NCBI GenBank assembly: GCA_040754295.1
Contig: JBFMCQ010000004.1
Coordinates: 30,596-94,595 of the forward strand
Origin: Solimonas sp040754295
Lineage (GTDB): Bacteria > Pseudomonadota > Gammaproteobacteria > Nevskiales > Nevskiaceae
Length of the DNA: 64,000 bases
Reading direction: 5' to 3'
Positions 24,674-33,022 of the stretch are shown piece after piece (position 1 is the first letter of the stretch; every line of letters begins with the position of its first letter). Under the pieces are notes generated by a model, which saw nothing but the letters and a program-made list of their open reading frames with translations, was not told the origin of the DNA and did no database searches. A program made the translations under genes and the position numbers.

Positions 24674-26098
24674 CTAATCCGGCAGCACTGCCCCCGGATT
24701 GAGGATGCCGCGCGGATCGAGTGCCTGCTTGATCCGCCGCATCGCGTCGATCGCCACCGGCGAGCCGTAGCGGCGCAGCTCCGCGCGCTTGAGCCGGCCG
24801 ATGCCGTGCTCCGCCGAGAACGAGCCGTTCAGCGCGGCGACGATGTCGTGGACGATGCGGTTGCAGCGCCCCCACTCGGCGAGGAAGGCCTGCCGGTCGG
24901 CGCCGAGCGGCTGCGATACGTTGAAATGGATGTTGCCGTCGCCCAGATGCCCGAACGCGCAGATGCGCGCACCCGGCAGCGCCGCTGCGACGGCGGCGCC
25001 GGCGCGCCGCAGAAACTCCGGCACCGCCGACACCGGCACCGAGACATCGTGCTTGATGCTGCCGCCTTCGTGCTTCTGCGCTTCCGGGATGCTTTCGCGC
25101 AGCCGCCACAGGCTCTGCGCCTGCGCGCGCGATTCGGCGATCACCGCATTGCCGATCTCACCCGCGGCGAGCGCTTCGCCGAGCACGGTTTCCAACAGTG
25201 GCCGCAGCTCGCCGTCGTGCCGGCCGCCGCTGAGCTCGACGAGCACGACCCACGGCGGCAGCGGCGTGAACGGCGCGCGCACCTCGGGAATGTGGCGCGC
25301 GGCGAACTCGACGCTGCGCGCCGACATCAGCTCGCAGGCGCTGACGCGCCCGTCGCTCGCGTGCTGCATCCGCGCCAGCAGCGCGAGCGCCTGCTGCGCG
25401 CGCTCGACTGCGACCAGCGCGGTCTGCACGTCCCCCGGCTGCGCGAACAGGCGCAGCACCGCCGCCGTGATCACGCCCAGCGTGCCTTCCGAGCCGATGA
25501 ACAGGTCGCGCAGGTCGTAGCCGGTGTTGTCTTTCTTGAGCGCCGAAAGCCCGTCCCAGACTGTGCCGTCGGCGAGCACGACTTCGAGCCCGAGCGTGAG
25601 ATCGCGCGCGACGCCGTAGCGCAGCGCATTGGTGCCGCCGGCGTTGGTCGCGAGATTGCCGCCGATCTGGCAGCTGCCTTCGGCGGCGAGCGACAGCGGA
25701 AACAACAGACCCGCGTCCGCCGCGGCGGACTGGATCTCGGCGAGGATGCAGCCGGCCTCCACCGTCAGCGTGCGATTCACCGCGTCCAGCGCGCGGATGC
25801 GTTTCATGCGCCGCAGGCTCAGCACGATCTGGTTCTCTGAGGCGACGGCGCCGCCGCACAATCCGGTGTTGCCGCCCTGCGGCACGACACCCAGGCCGAT
25901 CGCATTGCAGTGCGCCAGCACGCGCGAGACCTCGTCGGTGCTCGCCGGGCACACGACCGCCGCCGCGCGCCCCCGATACAGGCCGCGCTGCTCGTCGAGA
26001 TACGGCGCCATCTCCGCGGCGTCGGCGATCCAGCCGGCTTCGCCGACGACGGCGCGAAGGCCTGGCGCAGCAACGGTCGTGAACCAGCTGTCGTTCAT
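24674..26098 (-). CDS. FAD-linked oxidase, D-2-hydroxyacid dehydrogenase type
   Basis: A 474-aa protein of the GlcD/D-2-hydroxyglutarate dehydrogenase family. The PCMH-type FAD domain spans about 40-215 (VVPQGGNTGLCGGAV, GNLATNAGGTNALRYG, LFIGSEGTLGVITA). The C-terminal substrate/metal domain has KHDVSVPVS, FGHLGDGNIHFNV and SAEHGIGRLK, including the conserved His residues. It likely oxidises a D-2-hydroxy acid and passes electrons to a flavoprotein or quinone. No GlcE/GlcF partners are adjacent, which favours the stand-alone D-2-HGDH/D-LDH type over glycolate oxidase. Confidence 0.88.
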   Translation of the reverse strand: MNDSWFTTVAAPGLRAVVGEAGWIADAAEMAPYLDEQRGLYRGRAAAVVCPASTDEVSRVLAHCNAIGLGVVPQGGNTGLCGGAVASENQIVLSLRRMKRIRALDAVNRTLTVEAGCILAEIQSAAADAGLLFPLSLAAEGSCQIGGNLATNAGGTNALRYGVARDLTLGLEVVLADGTVWDGLSALKKDNTGYDLRDLFIGSEGTLGVITAAVLRLFAQPGDVQTALVAVERAQQALALLARMQHASDGRVSACELMSARSVEFAARHIPEVRAPFTPLPPWVVLVELSGGRHDGELRPLLETVLGEALAAGEIGNAVIAESRAQAQSLWRLRESIPEAQKHEGGSIKHDVSVPVSAVPEFLRRAGAAVAAALPGARICAFGHLGDGNIHFNVSQPLGADRQAFLAEWGRCNRIVHDIVAALNGSFSAEHGIGRLKRAELRRYGSPVAIDAMRRIKQALDPRGILNPGAVLPD

Positions 26099-26111
26099 CC
26101 GCGGATTGTAG

Positions 26112-26143
26112 GGCGGGTTAGCGCCGAAGGCGCGTAACCCGCC
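26112..26143. repeat. Palindromic hairpin between arsR-type gene and FAD oxidase
   Basis: A 9-bp stem (26112-26120 with 26135-26143) continues as a second 5-bp stem (26121-26125 with 26129-26133) after a one-base bulge. It sits 3 nt past the ArsR-type gene stop and 13 nt before the FAD oxidase start. There is no U run, so I call it a repeat rather than an intrinsic terminator. Confidence 0.7.
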
Positions 26144-26146
26144 GAC

Positions 26147-26512
26147 CTATGCGTCGTCGACCTCCACGAACGCCCGCAGCCGTTCGATCGCGTCATCCCA
26201 CTGCTGCGAGATCTGGTCCAGATAGCGCCGCGCCTCGGCCAGACGCTCGGTGCGCAGCGTCCACAGCCGCTCGCGCCCGGCCTGTCCGCTGCGCACCAGG
26301 CCGGCGCGCTCGAGCGCGCGCAGATGCTTGGTGATCGCCTGCCGGGATACTGATGCCCCTTCGGCCAGGCGCGTGATCGACAGCGGCCCACCATCGCACA
26401 GCCTGGAGACGATGCGCAGCCGCGTCGGGTCGCCGAGCGCCGCGAACACCGGGGCCGGGCCCGACAGCGCGGCACGCCGCCGCGAGCGTGCTGCCGGCGC
26501 CCGCTTAACCAC
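26147..26512 (-). CDS. ArsR-family transcriptional regulator
   Basis: A 121-aa winged-helix regulator. Residues about 20-95 hold the ArsR fold: VFAALGDPTRLRIVSRL, the recognition region LAEGASVSRQAITKHLRAL, then GLVRSGQAGRERLWTLR. It has no Cys metal site, so it belongs to the non-metal type usually paired with SRPBCC proteins. Its start overlaps the end of the SRPBCC gene by 8 nt, so it is the second gene of that operon. It probably represses the operon through the two identical palindromes at 27002-27017 and 27046-27061. Confidence 0.88.
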   Translation of the reverse strand: MVKRAPAARSRRRAALSGPAPVFAALGDPTRLRIVSRLCDGGPLSITRLAEGASVSRQAITKHLRALERAGLVRSGQAGRERLWTLRTERLAEARRYLDQISQQWDDAIERLRAFVEVDDA

Positions 26513-26999
26513 CGCCTTCGAGCGCCAGGTACTTGCCGATGAGCACCGTCTGCATCTCCCAGCCGCCCTCGTTGCCGGCGAACGCTTCCGCGCGGCGCGC
26601 GAGCGGAATCCGCTCGAACCCCGACTCGGTGATCGTCAGCAGCACGCCGTCCGCCTTCTGCTCCAGCTCGAACACGACCCGCGTCATCTGCTCGTCGCGC
26701 AGTTCGACCCCCGGCTCCGGCACGCCCGGATGCCAGCGGAACGAGAATCGCCGCATCGGCTCGATGCGCTCGATCCACAGCTCGAAGGCGACGCCCTCGT
26801 AGGGCTTCTGCATCGCCGCGACCTCCGCGTCCACCTGCGTCGGCACGATCTTCGCCGGCACCCGCGCGCCTGCGACGAACGGCCCGTCGACCGCCATGCC
26901 GAACCAGCTGCCGAAGCGCTGCGGCTCGCTGATCGCGCGCCACACCCGCTCCAGCGGAGCCCGCAGCAGCACCTTCTTCTCGATCCGATCCATGCTCAT
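26505..26999 (-). CDS. SRPBCC/AHSA1-domain protein
   Basis: A 164-aa START-like lipid/ligand-binding protein (MDRIEKKVLLRAPLERVWRA, SEPQRFGSWFG, FSFRWHPGVPEPG, LLTITESGFERIP). The family has a hydrophobic cavity; ligands of this subgroup are unknown. The ATG at 26999 is 6 nt after an AGGAGG site, which decides between three in-frame starts (27005, 26999, 26993). First gene of a two-gene operon with an ArsR-type regulator. The Shine-Dalgarno sequence lies inside the proximal operator, so regulator binding would sit over the ribosome site region. Confidence 0.88.
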   Translation of the reverse strand: MSMDRIEKKVLLRAPLERVWRAISEPQRFGSWFGMAVDGPFVAGARVPAKIVPTQVDAEVAAMQKPYEGVAFELWIERIEPMRRFSFRWHPGVPEPGVELRDEQMTRVVFELEQKADGVLLTITESGFERIPLARRAEAFAGNEGGWEMQTVLIGKYLALEGGG

Positions 27000-27001
27000 G
27001 T

Positions 27002-27017
27002 GCAACCTCCTGGTTGC
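27002..27017. promoter_or_regulatory. Proximal operator of the SRPBCC-arsR operon
   Basis: A perfect inverted repeat GCAACC-N4-GGTTGC, covering the expected transcription start and Shine-Dalgarno region of the minus-strand operon. It is identical in its arms to the distal copy 44 bp away. Confidence 0.75.
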
Positions 27018-27020
27018 TCT

Positions 27021-27049
27021 TTTATACGCGCCGATCGAGCGATAGGCAA
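27021..27049 (-). promoter_or_regulatory. Promoter of the SRPBCC-arsR operon
   Basis: On the minus strand TTGCCT (27049-27044) and TATAAA (27026-27021) are separated by exactly 17 nt, close to a sigma-70 consensus. The -35 box overlaps the distal operator, and the proximal operator follows the -10 box. Confidence 0.75.
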
Positions 27050-27061
27050 CCTTTTGGTTGC
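27046..27061. promoter_or_regulatory. Distal operator of the SRPBCC-arsR operon
   Basis: A second perfect GCAACC-N4-GGTTGC palindrome, spaced 44 bp (about four helical turns) from the proximal copy and overlapping the -35 box. It also lies 82 bp upstream of the divergent cstA start. Confidence 0.75.
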
Positions 27062-27142
27062 TTATATCGCACTTGATCCGCCCGACCGGACCTTCTTAGC
27101 CTTGGCGCTCGCGCGCCACCTTCCGCCCCCGAAAGAGACCCC

Positions 27143-28828
27143 ATGCATTCCATCGCCATCGTTCTGCTCGGCATCGCCGGCATGTGCTTCGGCTGGTTCG
27201 TGTACTCGCGCTTCATCGCGACGCGCATCTTTCGCCTGGACCCCGACTTCGTCACCCCGGCGCATGCGCTCAAGGACGGCGTCGACTACGTGCCGACGAA
27301 CCGCTACGTGCTCTGGGGCCACCACTTCACGTCGGTTGCCGGCGCCGCGCCGATCGTCGGCCCGGCGATCGCGGTGTACTGGGGCTGGGTGCCGGCGCTG
27401 ATCTGGGTCGTGCTCGGCACGATCTTCTTCGCCGGCGTCCATGATTTCGGTGCGCTGTGGGCGAGCAGCCGGCACCAGGGCCGCTCGATCGGTGCGCTGT
27501 CGGAAGCAGTGATCGGCCGGCGCACGCGCGCGCTGTACATGATCGTGGTGTTCCTGCTGCTGCTGATGGTGAACTCGGTATTCGGCGTGGTCATCGCCAA
27601 CGCCTTCGTCGCCACGCCGAGCAGCGTGTTTCCGGCGTGGGCGGCGATCGCGGTGGCGCTGGTCATCGGCCAGCTCGTGCATCGCCGCTTCAACCTCGTC
27701 GCGCTCGGACTGGCCGGCGTGGCGGTGCTGTACTGGACGATCTACGCCGGCAGCTCCATGCCGCTGTCATTGCCGCCCGATCTGTTCGGCCTGACGCCGC
27801 AGGCGAACTGGATCGTCATCCTCTTCGTCTACGCGGCGATTGCGTCGATGCTGCCGGTCTGGGTGCTGCTGCAGCCGCGCGACTTCATCAACGGCATGCA
27901 GCTGGTGGTCGGCCTGGTCATGCTCTACGGCGCGGTGTTTCTGTTCCTGCCCGATCTTTCGGCGCCGGCCTTCAACAATCGTGTGAGCGGGAGCGCCCCG
28001 TCGATCATTCCACTGCTGTTCGTCACGATCGCCTGTGGCGCCATCTCGGGCTTCCACGGCATCGTCGCGTCGGGCACCAGCTCCAAGCAGCTCGACAAGG
28101 AAACCGACGCGCGCTTCGTCGGCTATCTGGGCGCCGTCGGCGAAGGCACGCTCGCGCTGATCACGATCGTCACCGTCAGCGGCGCCGCGCTCGCGGCGAC
28201 GCCGGAAGCCTGGCACGCGATCTACGACGAGTTCGGCGCCGCCGGCGCCGGCGCGTTCATCTCCGGCGGCGCCAATCTGATCGAGCGCGGCTGGGGCATT
28301 CCGGCGGAGGTCGCGCGCACGATGCTGGCGACGATGGTGGTGCTGTTCGCCGGCACGACGATGGACTCCGGCGTGCGCCTGCAGCGCTACATCATCCAGG
28401 AGTGGGGCCAGATCTATCGCGTGCCGGCGCTGAACAACGGCGTCATCGCGACGCTGATCGCCGTGGCTGCCTGCCTGCTGCTCGCCTTCGGCGCCGGCGG
28501 CGCGGACGGCACCGGCGGCATGGTGCTATGGCCGCTGTTCGGCTCGACCAACCAGATCCTCGCCGGCATGACGCTGCTGGTGATCAGCGTGATGCTGATC
28601 AAGCTCGGCCGACCATCGATCTACACGATGCTGCCGATGCTGTTCGTGTTCACGATGTCCTTCGCCGCCGCCTGCGTGACGCTGCTGCAGTTCTTCCGCG
28701 ACGGCAACTGGCTGCTCGTGGCGCTGGATCTCGTCGTGCTCGGCACGAGCCTGCTGGTGATGCTGGAAGCGGCGTCGGTGATCGTGGCGTTCCGGCGGGA
28801 GCGGCGGGTTACGACGCTCGGCGTCTGA
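27143..28828 (+). CDS. cstA: CstA-family carbon starvation/peptide transporter
   Basis: A 561-aa inner-membrane carrier with about 15 helices. Family signatures: RFIATRIFRLDPDFVTPAHA, DGVDYVPTNRYVLWGHHF, HGIVASGTSSKQLDKETDAR and LWPLFGSTNQILAGMTLLV. CstA/BtsT proteins take up pyruvate or peptides during carbon limitation. It is shorter than E. coli CstA (about 700 aa) but of the usual length of the compact subgroup. Divergent from the SRPBCC-arsR operon. The paired small YbdD-like protein that often follows cstA is missing; a transposase remnant follows instead. Confidence 0.92.
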   Translation: MHSIAIVLLGIAGMCFGWFVYSRFIATRIFRLDPDFVTPAHALKDGVDYVPTNRYVLWGHHFTSVAGAAPIVGPAIAVYWGWVPALIWVVLGTIFFAGVHDFGALWASSRHQGRSIGALSEAVIGRRTRALYMIVVFLLLLMVNSVFGVVIANAFVATPSSVFPAWAAIAVALVIGQLVHRRFNLVALGLAGVAVLYWTIYAGSSMPLSLPPDLFGLTPQANWIVILFVYAAIASMLPVWVLLQPRDFINGMQLVVGLVMLYGAVFLFLPDLSAPAFNNRVSGSAPSIIPLLFVTIACGAISGFHGIVASGTSSKQLDKETDARFVGYLGAVGEGTLALITIVTVSGAALAATPEAWHAIYDEFGAAGAGAFISGGANLIERGWGIPAEVARTMLATMVVLFAGTTMDSGVRLQRYIIQEWGQIYRVPALNNGVIATLIAVAACLLLAFGAGGADGTGGMVLWPLFGSTNQILAGMTLLVISVMLIKLGRPSIYTMLPMLFVFTMSFAAACVTLLQFFRDGNWLLVALDLVVLGTSLLVMLEAASVIVAFRRERRVTTLGV

Positions 28829-28829
28829 C

Positions 28830-29003
28830 CCGCCCTCGTATCTTGGACGTGTGGCCGGGATCTATCCAAGTCCAAGGCCAAGCTGGATGCGGTGCTGCGT
28901 GGCGCTTGAGCACCTCGTTCTTGGCCATGGCCGCCACGTACTTCACACCCTGCGCGTCCAGGAGATCGAAGATCTCGGGGTCGGCGTTCTTGACGACCGG
29001 CAC
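28830..29003 (-). pseudogene. Transposase remnant, IS1380/DDE-like
   Basis: A short frame reading DPEIFDLLDAQGVKYVAAMA and KNEVLKR resembles the middle of DDE transposases of the IS1380 type (a region that follows the catalytic Asp). No flanking frame carries the rest of the enzyme and I see no terminal repeats, so this is a relic. It abuts the ATPase gene and marks past mobile element activity at the edge of the scrap zone. Confidence 0.5.
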
Positions 29004-30164
29004 CTACTGGTCGATCTTCCGCATGCCACTCAGGGCCGTGTAGCTGAGCGCTTCGACGTTCTTCGCCAGGGGGAAGGAGTCGCGCCCGGCATGCACCACC
29101 GTGAGCGACTTCAGCTTGAGGTCCTGCATCGCGATGCGCATGGAAGGCGTCAGCGCCGGTGCGCTCGAGCGCTTGACCTCGAAGCCCAAGCGGTGCCGTC
29201 CTCGTACGACCAGCAGGTCCAGCTCCGCACCGGTGTGCGTACGCCAGTGGTAGATTTCGTCGGTGCGCACAGCCAGCTGCTGCACGATCTGATCGATGAC
29301 GAACCCCTCCCATGACGCGCCGAGCTTCGGATGGCCCTCGATGTCCCGCTGGCCGGGCAGATTCAGAAGCGCATGCAGAAGGCCCGAATCGCGGACGTAG
29401 ATCTTCGGCGCCTTCACCTGTCGCTTGCCGAGGTTCTCGTGCCAGGGCTTGAGCTGGCGCACCACCAGCGCGTCAGTGAGCCGGTCCAGATACCCGCGCA
29501 CTGTCGTGTCCGCAACGCCGAAAGAGCGGCCGATCTCCGACGCGTTCCAGAGCTGGCCATGATAGTGAGCCATCATCGACCAGAACCGCCGCATCGTATC
29601 GGCGCCGACAGTGACGCCAAGACCCGGAAGATCGCGCTCCACGAACGTGCGGATGAACTCGTGCCGCCACTCCATGCTTTCCGCGTCCGATCGGCTCAGA
29701 AACGAGCGAGGGAAGCCACCGCGCACCCACAATCTGTTAGCTCTCCGCTCACCAACTTCCGCGAGCGACAAGCCCGGCAGTTCGTAGTAGGCGATGCGCC
29801 CAGCGAGCGTCTCCGAGCTCTGCCTCAGCAGATCGGGCGAAGCGCTGCCGAGTATCAGGAATCTGGTGCGGACTGGGCGCCGATCCGCAAGAACCCGCAA
29901 TACCGGAAACAACTGTGGGCGACGCTGAATCTCGTCCAGAACGACTACGCCGGCGAGATCCTGCAGCGCCAGCATCGGATCGGCCAGCCTGGCGAGATCC
30001 GCCGGATTCTCGAGATCGAAGCGGACGCTGCGCGCGGAGCCAGCGCGAACAACTTCTCCGGCAAGTGTAGTCTTGCCCACTTGACGGGCCCCGAGTACGG
30101 CCACGACCGGGAAACGCCGCAGCAGAGCCGTGATCCTGGAAAAATGGGCCGGCCGATCGATCAT
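29004..30164 (-). CDS. AAA-type ATPase with DUF4143 domain
   Basis: A 386-aa protein. Residues about 10-170 form the AAA_14 ATPase domain, with Walker A GARQVGKTT (K31) and Walker B VVVLDEIQ. Residues about 180-370 form DUF4143, with FIRTFVERDLPGLG, a short helix-turn-helix-like stretch (NASEIGRSFGVADTTVRGYL) and a C-terminal nuclease-like segment (YHWRTHTGAELDLLV, GFEVKRSS) that contains the E-x-K typical of PD-(D/E)XK folds. The role of this common family is unsettled; many members are linked to mobile regions. I choose the ATG at 30164 over GTG 30182. Confidence 0.85.
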   Translation of the reverse strand: MIDRPAHFSRITALLRRFPVVAVLGARQVGKTTLAGEVVRAGSARSVRFDLENPADLARLADPMLALQDLAGVVVLDEIQRRPQLFPVLRVLADRRPVRTRFLILGSASPDLLRQSSETLAGRIAYYELPGLSLAEVGERRANRLWVRGGFPRSFLSRSDAESMEWRHEFIRTFVERDLPGLGVTVGADTMRRFWSMMAHYHGQLWNASEIGRSFGVADTTVRGYLDRLTDALVVRQLKPWHENLGKRQVKAPKIYVRDSGLLHALLNLPGQRDIEGHPKLGASWEGFVIDQIVQQLAVRTDEIYHWRTHTGAELDLLVVRGRHRLGFEVKRSSAPALTPSMRIAMQDLKLKSLTVVHAGRDSFPLAKNVEALSYTALSGMRKIDQ

Positions 30165-30172
30165 AATGATCG
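30158..30172. promoter_or_regulatory. 15-bp palindrome over the ATPase start codon
   Basis: CGATCAT-A-ATGATCG is a perfect palindrome that includes the ATG at 30164. It could be an autoregulatory site or a relic of mobile DNA; no regulator is assigned. Confidence 0.4.
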
Positions 30173-30227
30173 AATGTACCACGAAATCTCGGTTGTTAAT
30201 ACCGATTTTTCATGGTGATGTCAGTAG

Positions 30228-30467
30228 GGCGCCAACATCGACGACCTGTGCCGGCTGCTCACGGCGGGCGTCAACGTGGTGACGACGCGCACCGAGTTTC
30301 ATCATCCGGCGCGCGTCGATCCGGCGACGCGTGCTGCACGCATGGCCGCGCGCGACATCGCCGGCGACCTGGCCATCCTCATCGAGCATCGTCAGTGGGC
30401 CACCACCGACTGCGACCAGCGCATCACCCAAATCGCCGAACGCCTGCTCACGCTTCGCCACGACTGA
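30228..30467 (+). pseudogene. Broken gene with dihydrodipicolinate-reductase-like segment
   Basis: The frame encodes NIDDLCRLLTAGVNVVTTRT and then EFHHPARVDPATRA, which resembles the N-terminal half of the dihydrodipicolinate reductase-like/2,4-diaminopentanoate dehydrogenase family. The following residues (DIAGDLAILIEHRQW, ITQIAERLLTLRHD) do not continue that family as I know it. The frame is closed by a stop just upstream (30225) and lacks a Rossmann GxGxxG, so it is a fragment. Origin of the second half is unknown. Confidence 0.4.
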
Positions 30468-30529
30468 CACACGCTACCCCCAAACAGAACGCGTCGCCGA
30501 AAACCGCGCCTCACCACCAGAATGACACG

Positions 30530-30889
30530 GATTGAGGCCGCCGCTAACAGCTCGCGATAGTGCCGCCACGCGAAGTCGAATTCGATGTGGGGCTCACCGG
30601 CTGCCTGGAGCCGGTCGAGGTAGTAGGCGATCAGCTCGCGTTCCCAGGTGTGGCGGTCGTCGATGCGCAGCGCTGTCGAAAGGCAGTAGGCCAGATCACG
30701 ACTCCAGTGTCCGCGGCACACGCACTGCCAGTCGTTCGGGCCCATGCGACCGTCGCGCGTGACGTACCAGTTGCGCAGATGCACGTCGGAGTGGATCACG
30801 GACTCCGGCAGCTCGGCATGGCGCAGCGCCGATACCAGGGTTGCCGGAAACACCTCCGCCTCGCGGGACAGCAGGCCGGGCGGGATCAC
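30530..30889 (-). pseudogene. Truncated phosphotransferase (APH-type) fragment
   Basis: The minus-strand frame reads VIHSDVHLRNWYVT and DRMG-like PNDWQCVCRGHWSRDLAY, the catalytic HxDxxxxN and metal-binding D(W) loops of aminoglycoside/choline-kinase-like phosphotransferases, followed by helices to about residue 120 (FDFAWRHYRELLAA). The N-terminal lobe is missing: similarity starts at 30889, exactly where a palindrome begins. After about 30530 the frame turns into unrelated Arg-rich sequence. A 5'-deleted, decayed gene. Confidence 0.7.
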
Positions 30890-30910
30890 GGTTTCCGCCC
30901 GGCGGAAACC
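30890..30910. repeat. 21-bp palindrome downstream of the UvrD gene
   Basis: Arms GGTTTCCGCC (30890-30899) and GGCGGAAACC (30901-30910) flank a single central base. It lies 17 nt past the stop of the last island gene and touches the phosphotransferase fragment. There is no U run. It may be a rho-independent-like hairpin, a REP-type element or an island boundary. Confidence 0.65.
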
Positions 30911-30927
30911 TAGTCTGGTCTAGGGCC

Positions 30928-33012
30928 TCAGTTGATATGTGACACGAGCAGAAATCGCTTCGCGCGCGTGGCGGCCACGTGGAGCAGTGAACGCTCGCTG
31001 GTCTTCATGTCCACGAGCACGCCGGCGTCGCCGTCGTCCGCGAACCTTTCCGCGTAGCGATCGGCGCCGCGGTAGCCGGCCACGATCACGGCGTCGAACT
31101 CCAAACCCTTCACGCGGTGCATCGTGGCGATGCGAACGCCCGGGGTGGCATCGGTATCGCTGGTGTCGCGCGTGAGCTTCAGAACAGGCCTGCCGCTCCT
31201 GGCCACTGCGCTTGCGTATTCGTCCAGCTCCTCGTTGGTTCTCAGCACGATGCAGATTCCACGCGCCTCGACGCCGCTGCCGACCAGACGGTCCAGCGTC
31301 TTGAGGATGACCGCCTGTTCCTCTTCACGGGACGCGCTGAGGATCTCTTCCGGCTTGGGACCGCGTGACAGGGAGCGATAGCCCACCAGCGTGTCCGGCT
31401 GGCCCTCGAGGTCGTCGATCGCGCATCCGGCGAGCTGCGCCGCCGCCCACCGGCGAATCTCGTCGGTGGTGCGGTAGTTGATTCTGAGCCGCCGCCCACG
31501 GCCGCGGATATTGATGCCGACCTTCGACAGCACGACCTTGTGCCGGTAGATGCGCTGATGCGCATCGCCGACCAAGAACAGGTCATTGGCCGCTTCCGGC
31601 ACGGCTGCACGCAGCAGCGCAAGCGCGGCGCCGCTCAGATCCTGCGTTTCATCCACGACCACCGAGCGAATGCCGGGCGTGTGCGCCTTGTTCTTCAGCA
31701 GGCTCAAAGCATCGTGGTAGGCCTCTTCCACCTCACGCAGATTCGCGCCGCGCAACTGCGAGCGGTATTCGGCGAACACGGGCCAGATGTCGCGCCGTTG
31801 CGCGCGGCTGAGCTGAACGCCGCGCCCGACGCGGCTGGCTTTTGCGTAGTCATCGGCGGTCATACAAGCCTGGGGAAGCACGACGCGCTCGAATTCGGTG
31901 CGGTAGAACGAATCGGGCACGTCGAGGCTGTCGGGACGCCGGGTCAGCGCGCGTGCCCATAACTCCCTGCGCCGGCCTTCGTCGAACAGCAACTCGTGCC
32001 GGTAGCCGAAGCGGCGCAGCAATGACAGTGCCCATGAATCGATATTGACGACCTCGATTCGCGCCAGCTCGGCCGGCGTGGCGATCATCGCGATCTGGGA
32101 GCGGATGTCGTCGGCCAGCGTGCGCGTAAAGGTCGTGAACAGCACGGGCTTGCCGGCAGCGTCCGCGTGCTTTCTCGCGAGCCACACGGCGCGGTGCATG
32201 GCGGCGACGGTTTTGCCGGTGCCGGCGCCACCCAGCACGCGCACCGGACCGTTCCAGTCGCGCTCGACGAGCTTTCTCTGCGTGGGGTGCAGAAACACGC
32301 GCCATAGTGCGAGGGGCGCCGCCAGCAGCGCCGCGAGGTCGCTGTCGTCGGTCAAGACGACGAACTGCTGCTTGCTCGAATCGCGCTCCAGCGCACCCTC
32401 GAAGTCCTCGGTATCCACCGTTTCCGGCGGTTCCAGGTCCAGGATCAGTTCATCGTACGAAGTGCCTGCCGCGTGCAGGAAGAGCGCCTCATAGGCGCCC
32501 TGCGGGAGCCGTGACTGCAGGCCGTCAAGACCGTCCTCGTCCACGACGGAACGAACCGCCGGAATCAGTTCTTCGGGCACGCCCAGCCGGGCCAGCTGCC
32601 GATCCTTGAGACCGTCGAACAGACGCGAGCCTTCCGGTCTGGTCGTTGCGATCGGTTCCGCCTCCTCATGGCTGGCGTCGAAGACTTGCAGCGCGCCCAG
32701 CTCGGGATGAACCGCCACGCGGTGACGCCGGGCCCATTCGTAGGCGTGATCGTGGGTATCGATCCAGAGCAGAAGGTAGAGATTGCCTTCATCCGGCTTG
32801 AGAACGATGCCGCGGTAGTTCTGATCGATGCGCACCGAGCGCATGCGCGGATCGGCGGCGCTCTGAATCCTCTCGAAGTTGAGGCCGGAGGCAGTCGGAT
32901 TGCTCCGGAACTTCTCCATGAACTTGGTCGCAGCCTGCTGCCGGTCACGCGGCAGGTTGGCGTAGGCCTTCAGGACGTCGATCGAAAGTGCAATTCGCAG
33001 TTCGTTCTGCAT
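30928..33012 (-). CDS. UvrD/Rep-type helicase with N-terminal RelE-like domain
   Basis: A 694-aa protein, last gene of the island. Residues 1-100 resemble the RelE/ParE toxin fold (VLKAYANLPRDRQQAATKFM, RSVRIDQNYRGIVL, LLLWIDTHDHAYEWARRH). From about residue 245 a superfamily-1 helicase follows: Walker A GGAGTGKT (about 258-266), VDETQDLSG, INYRTTDEIRRW, MHRVKGLEFDAVIV and VAATRAKR. The ATG at 33012 has a GAGGGGGT site and is preferred to a TTG at 33039. It starts 10 nt after the DUF1998 helicase stop. Function in defence is inferred from context. Confidence 0.85.
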   Translation of the reverse strand: MQNELRIALSIDVLKAYANLPRDRQQAATKFMEKFRSNPTASGLNFERIQSAADPRMRSVRIDQNYRGIVLKPDEGNLYLLLWIDTHDHAYEWARRHRVAVHPELGALQVFDASHEEAEPIATTRPEGSRLFDGLKDRQLARLGVPEELIPAVRSVVDEDGLDGLQSRLPQGAYEALFLHAAGTSYDELILDLEPPETVDTEDFEGALERDSSKQQFVVLTDDSDLAALLAAPLALWRVFLHPTQRKLVERDWNGPVRVLGGAGTGKTVAAMHRAVWLARKHADAAGKPVLFTTFTRTLADDIRSQIAMIATPAELARIEVVNIDSWALSLLRRFGYRHELLFDEGRRRELWARALTRRPDSLDVPDSFYRTEFERVVLPQACMTADDYAKASRVGRGVQLSRAQRRDIWPVFAEYRSQLRGANLREVEEAYHDALSLLKNKAHTPGIRSVVVDETQDLSGAALALLRAAVPEAANDLFLVGDAHQRIYRHKVVLSKVGINIRGRGRRLRINYRTTDEIRRWAAAQLAGCAIDDLEGQPDTLVGYRSLSRGPKPEEILSASREEEQAVILKTLDRLVGSGVEARGICIVLRTNEELDEYASAVARSGRPVLKLTRDTSDTDATPGVRIATMHRVKGLEFDAVIVAGYRGADRYAERFADDGDAGVLVDMKTSERSLLHVAATRAKRFLLVSHIN

Positions 33013-33022
33013 CGGGACCCCC

